Shown here: positions 15,400-17,953 of the stretch, piece by piece
How the letters are laid out: each line of letters opens with the position of its first letter
How positions within the stretch are numbered: the first letter of the stretch is position 1
NCBI GenBank assembly: GCA_964584125.1
Contig: CAZOYP010000054.1
Location: 1-17,953 of the forward strand
Origin: Nitromaritima sp964584125
Lineage (GTDB): Bacteria > Nitrospinota > Nitrospinia > Nitrospinales > VA-1
Reading direction: 5' to 3'
Length of the DNA stretch: 17,953 bases
The notes under the pieces: model-generated
Seen by the model: the letters and a program-made list of their open reading frames with translations, nothing else
The model's database searches: none
Told to the model about the DNA's origin: nothing
Position numbers and translations under genes: made by a program

Positions 15400-15966
15400 T
15401 CAAATAAGCAACTTTGATCCTGGTTTTCCCCATTCGCCCTTTTCATAAAGAAATTTTTTACTTTTATCAATCTCAATGATCCCATCTGGATCAAGTGTTA
15501 TTTTAAGGTGCTCAAGTGGCCTCGGAGCTGGTCCCTCAAAGTTCGTACCATCTTTGGTAAATCCACTTCCGTGGCAAGGGCATTTATATTTTTTCTCCGT
15601 GTTCAACCAGCGTGGAGTACAACCTAAATGAGTACAAAGACCAAATACGACGTAGATCCCCTCCAAGTCTCTTACAATCCATACTCGTTGAGATTTAATA
15701 AACTTAGTACTAACTTCCCCTACAGTGTAATCACTCGGCTTGCCTGCTTTGAAAATAGGGGACGGTTCAAATAAAACACGAGGAAAAAGAAGCCGTGTAA
15801 AAAATAAACTGGAAAGACCTAGAGTGGCCATAAAACCAGCCCAACCAGCGATAGAGAAAAAATCCCTGCGCGACCATATAGTATCCTTAGACTCATCTTT
15901 TTTAGGTGATTTTTTACTGGTAGAAGCTACCGATTTTTTACTTTCATTGGTAATGGTCTCAGCCAT
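15400..15966 (-). CDS. Rieske iron-sulfur protein of the cytochrome bc complex
   Basis: The protein has 188 residues. A lysine- and serine-rich N-terminus leads to SRRDFF (32-37), a twin-arginine motif, and then one hydrophobic segment (about 38-58) that would be an uncleaved Tat-dependent anchor. The soluble domain holds both cluster boxes, CTHLGC (111-116) and CPCHGSGF (129-136), giving the two Cys and two His ligands of the [2Fe-2S] cluster plus the disulfide. It takes one electron from quinol at the Qo site and passes it to the c-type cytochrome. ATG start with GGAG about 7 nt upstream. It is the first gene of the operon, 74 nt ahead of cytochrome b. The tail after the fold (KFLYEKGEWGKPGSKLLI) is a typical variable end. 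Confidence 0.95.
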   Translation of the reverse strand: MAETITNESKKSVASTSKKSPKKDESKDTIWSRRDFFSIAGWAGFMATLGLSSLFFTRLLFPRVLFEPSPIFKAGKPSDYTVGEVSTKFIKSQRVWIVRDLEGIYVVFGLCTHLGCTPRWLNTEKKYKCPCHGSGFTKDGTNFEGPAPRPLEHLKITLDPDGIIEIDKSKKFLYEKGEWGKPGSKLLI

Positions 15967-16056
15967 AAAAATCTCCAGTAATTCAAACCTATAGTAAAAA
16001 AAAATTAATTACTATTATGGGTCTAGCAATATATATTTGGCATCAAGAAAATTGGA

Positions 16057-16085
16057 TTTTTATCATAAAAGGAAAAACCAGTCAA
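16057..16085 (-). promoter_or_regulatory. Candidate sigma70-type promoter of the cytochrome bc operon
   Basis: In the 134-bp gap between the flavoprotein and Rieske genes, the minus strand has TTGACT (-35, 16080-16085), a 17-bp spacer and TAAAAA (-10, 16057-16062). The -35 matches five of six consensus bases and the -10 four of six. This would let the operon be expressed independently of the upstream flavoprotein. AT-rich DNA makes chance matches common. Confidence 0.35.
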
Positions 16086-16100
16086 GACAAGTTATTCCCA

Positions 16101-17474
16101 CTATCTGCCTGCTTTTATATTGGTTTTTATGGCGTTACTGCAAAGCCTTGCAGCTTCTCTTATTCCCTCGATTTCACTAGATTTATCACCAGCCAAAGAT
16201 GACAAAGCGCCAACTTTCATCGCTTTTTTTATAGCCAATACCAGTAAAGAAATCAATTGTGAAGCGTTTGGAGAAATGATTTGGCCTCCTATTACCAAAC
16301 CACTTCTGGCATCAGCTACAATTTTAAAAAACCCAGTGTTTGGATGACCTAAGCACGAAAAATCCAAATCTTTAGATTCTATCCTACCTTCAACACCTCG
16401 AAATCCTTTAAAATGAGCTTGTTCAGAGAAGCAGCCTACTGTAGCTATTTCTAATTCCGCAGACACAATAAATGGAATCAAGTCGTAATTAATAGACCTG
16501 TCTTTTCCCATAGTATTATCTGCTGCAATTTTACCCTCCTCCACTGAAACACCTGGTCTACTCTTTCGCCCAATAACACTTCCAATTGCAAAAATACCAG
16601 GCACATTAGTTTCAAGCTTATCATTTACAAGAAGTTCCTTCCGAATACCTCTCAGAATGCCCAATGTTTCGCAATCTAAATAATCCGAATTTCCCTGACG
16701 GTCTATATTTAAAATAATTTTGTCTACTTGAAACTTAATTCCTTCAGCTAAAGTTATATCTAATGCTTCTCCATTCTTAAAATAAGATGAGATTTTCTTA
16801 TTAAGCAATAGTTTTATTTTTAAACGCTTTAGTGAATGTTCAAGATAATCAATGACATCGGGGTCCTGGCCAGAAAACAATCTATTTTGATCTGAAGTTA
16901 AGAAAACCTTACTGCCTAGTTCTTTATAAAAAAGAGCAGTTTCGCAACTATGATGGCCTGCCCCCATAAGAAAAACTCTTTCGGGAATTGATTTGGTTCT
17001 TAAAATATCATCCGTTGGAATAATAATGTCGTCTTCAAATGGAAGAGTAGGTAATGAAACTGGATTCGAACCCGTTGCTAAAATAATTTTTTTGGCACCA
17101 AAATCAAAAGTCTCTTTATTTGATCTCACTTGGACTAAACCCGAGGAAAGTGGCAATCCTTTTCCTTTTTTAATCGTCACTCCAGAATCAATGAGCTTTT
17201 TTTCCCAAAGGAGCGCTAAAGAACTAGTCGTCGTCGTTATAGTATTAAATAATTTTTTAGAATCAACACCGCCATCCCTACTAAACTCTAATTTGTTATT
17301 TTTTAATAAACTAAGTCCCAATTTTATTGGATACAAACCTTTATTAAAACATGACCCTCCAATTTTATTCTGCTCTATAATACAAACACTTGACCCTTTC
17401 TCAGATGCACGCATCGCTGCTGCAACTCCAGCTGTACCAGCACCTATTATAATAAGATCAAATGTTTCCACCAA
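16101..17474 (-). CDS. Dihydrolipoamide-dehydrogenase-like flavoprotein with a degenerate active site
   Basis: The protein has 457 residues and the length and domain order of dihydrolipoamide dehydrogenase/mercuric reductase: an FAD Rossmann motif IGAGTAGVAAA (10-20), a redox site near 40-50, a NAD(P) site GAGHHSCE (171-178), a second FAD segment, and a C-terminal dimerisation domain (GCFSEQAHFKGF). Key residues differ. The CxxxxC pair is CFNKGL, with C42 kept and Leu at 47; the usual FAD-binding Asp of AIGD is Ser (AIGS, 296-299); the catalytic HPTLSE His aligns with K431, though E436 remains. It is unlikely to oxidise dihydrolipoamide, but may still bind FAD and nucleotide. Start is TTG at 17474 (or GTG at 17471). 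It lies just upstream of the bc operon; a link to quinone or thiol redox chemistry is only suggested by position. Confidence 0.88.
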   Translation of the reverse strand: MVETFDLIIIGAGTAGVAAAMRASEKGSSVCIIEQNKIGGSCFNKGLYPIKLGLSLLKNNKLEFSRDGGVDSKKLFNTITTTTSSLALLWEKKLIDSGVTIKKGKGLPLSSGLVQVRSNKETFDFGAKKIILATGSNPVSLPTLPFEDDIIIPTDDILRTKSIPERVFLMGAGHHSCETALFYKELGSKVFLTSDQNRLFSGQDPDVIDYLEHSLKRLKIKLLLNKKISSYFKNGEALDITLAEGIKFQVDKIILNIDRQGNSDYLDCETLGILRGIRKELLVNDKLETNVPGIFAIGSVIGRKSRPGVSVEEGKIAADNTMGKDRSINYDLIPFIVSAELEIATVGCFSEQAHFKGFRGVEGRIESKDLDFSCLGHPNTGFFKIVADARSGLVIGGQIISPNASQLISLLVLAIKKAMKVGALSSLAGDKSSEIEGIREAARLCSNAIKTNIKAGR

Positions 17475-17510
17475 TATTTAAACTCGAGATATTCAAGTAT
17501 TTTATCTACA

Positions 17511-17867
17511 TCATAAAACATTAAACGAAACAACTCCAACCAATAGAATGAGCCCTAATGATGCTAGTATTGCATGAAATGTTATATTGATTCTGCGAGT
17601 TATCGGAATAATAAATAGAAAGTACCCTAGGACTATGTATTTGAACCAATCATTATTATTTGTAGAATGAGAGATCCATAAAAACAAACCGTAAGAAAGC
17701 ACAACAAAGCAGAATATCAAACGGTGGGTTTTAAAATACTTTTTTCTCTTATCATGCGGGAGCATGCTAACACCAATTAGAATATTGGCGGTCGTAGCAA
17801 GAATAACAACCAGAATAACAATAAAACTTGGATCTAAAAATAGCTCCCCAAAGGTAGACTTTTGCAT
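17511..17867 (-). CDS. Four-helix integral membrane protein of unknown function
   Basis: From the ATG at 17867 the protein has 118 residues beginning MQKSTFGELFLDPSF, with four predicted membrane segments (about 15-34, 49-66, 76-90 and 96-117). Histidines lie at the start of the second and fourth helices (KTHRLIF, ITFHAIL), a pattern also seen in some small b-heme proteins, but I cannot confirm heme binding. The frame stays open further upstream to 17942, but those residues read through the tRNA (GVRISPSAP is the usual translation of a tRNA T-arm), so the start inside is chosen. No strong Shine-Dalgarno is visible. It ends 36 nt before the flavoprotein gene and may be co-transcribed with it. 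Confidence 0.7.
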   Translation of the reverse strand: MQKSTFGELFLDPSFIVILVVILATTANILIGVSMLPHDKRKKYFKTHRLIFCFVVLSYGLFLWISHSTNNNDWFKYIVLGYFLFIIPITRRINITFHAILASLGLILLVGVVSFNVL

Positions 17868-17900
17868 ATTGTAAAAATTATTTTTTAACTCAATAGATAG

Positions 17901-17953
17901 TGGTGCCGATGGGGAGATTCGAACTCCCACGGATCGCTCCATACGCCCCTCAA
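17901..17953 (-). tRNA. tRNA-Leu (GAG), 3' part, cut by window edge
   Basis: On the minus strand the sequence ends with encoded CCA (17901-17903) after discriminator A and an acceptor strand CATCGGC, typical of leucine tRNAs that start GCCGATG. The T arm is GGGAG-TTCGAAT-CTCCC. It is preceded by a long variable arm with a GGA-GCGA-TCC hairpin, as in class II tRNAs. The window edge retains TTGAGGG, which fits a seven-base anticodon loop with GAG at positions 34-36, followed by a GCGTA stem strand. The 5' half (D arm, first acceptor strand) lies beyond the window. Confidence 0.9.

Noticed and set aside
15279..15494. 71-residue minus-strand ORF across the Rieske/cytochrome b junction
   Set aside because: It overlaps the ends of two confident genes in another frame and encodes no family motif.
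16993..17481. 162-residue plus-strand ORF
   Set aside because: It is antisense to the flavoprotein, whose motifs are clear; composition is that of a shadow frame.
17868..17942. N-terminal extension of the four-helix membrane protein (MERSVGVRISPSAP...)
   Set aside because: These residues are a translation through the tRNA-Leu T arm and its short spacer; the ATG at 17867 is a better start.
1..17953. CRISPR arrays, insertion sequences or prophage genes
   Set aside because: No regularly spaced repeats, transposase motifs, terminal inverted repeats or phage proteins were seen.

Overview
The window is an AT-rich piece of a Gram-negative-type bacterial chromosome. Everything reads on the minus strand except the 3' part of a phosphoglycerate kinase gene at the left edge and a doubtful 46-codon ORF near 7.3 kb. 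The best organism guess is a marine Nitrospinota (Nitrospina-like) bacterium or another deep-branching anaerobic or nitrite-oxidising lineage. The reasons are a b6-type split quinol:cytochrome c oxidoreductase with its own membrane-anchored octaheme cytochrome, Deltaproteobacteria/Nitrospina-style glycosyltransferase operons, low GC and frequent TTG/GTG starts. This is an inference from gene content; no marker gene proves it.

Left part (1-6700): the pgk 3' end converges on, and overlaps by 46 bp, a three-gene glycosylation operon transcribed leftward: a fused glycosyltransferase-methyltransferase-TPR protein, a CgeB-like glycosyltransferase with an extra N-terminal domain, and a GT9 (heptosyltransferase-type) enzyme with a cysteine cluster and long C-terminal extension. 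The genes are 15 nt and 1 nt apart. The set looks like surface polysaccharide or flagellin glycosylation machinery.

Middle (6701-10069): a ~670-bp spacer has an extremely AT-rich half and a more balanced half that may hold a structured RNA or gene remnant. Right of it is a tight leftward cluster: metF, an exported SUMF1-like protein without the catalytic cysteines of formylglycine-generating enzyme, a leucine-rich-repeat protein with a regular 27-residue period, and an acidic orphan.

Right-centre (10164-15966): the energy-conservation operon. In transcription order it encodes a Rieske protein, a b6-like cytochrome b (with the heme-ci cysteine and H-X14-H), a subunit IV with about five membrane helices, an 899-residue octaheme cytochrome c, a 60-residue membrane protein, and a membrane-anchored protein resembling an Mrr-type nuclease that seems to have lost its active site. 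The first four would carry electrons from quinol through the b hemes and Rieske cluster to the multiheme chain.

Right edge (16101-17953): a dihydrolipoamide-dehydrogenase-like flavoprotein that lacks the second redox cysteine, the catalytic histidine and the usual FAD-binding Asp, then a four-helix membrane protein and the 3' half of a tRNA-Leu(GAG). The degenerate flavoprotein, the Mrr-like membrane protein and the octaheme cytochrome are the most unusual items.
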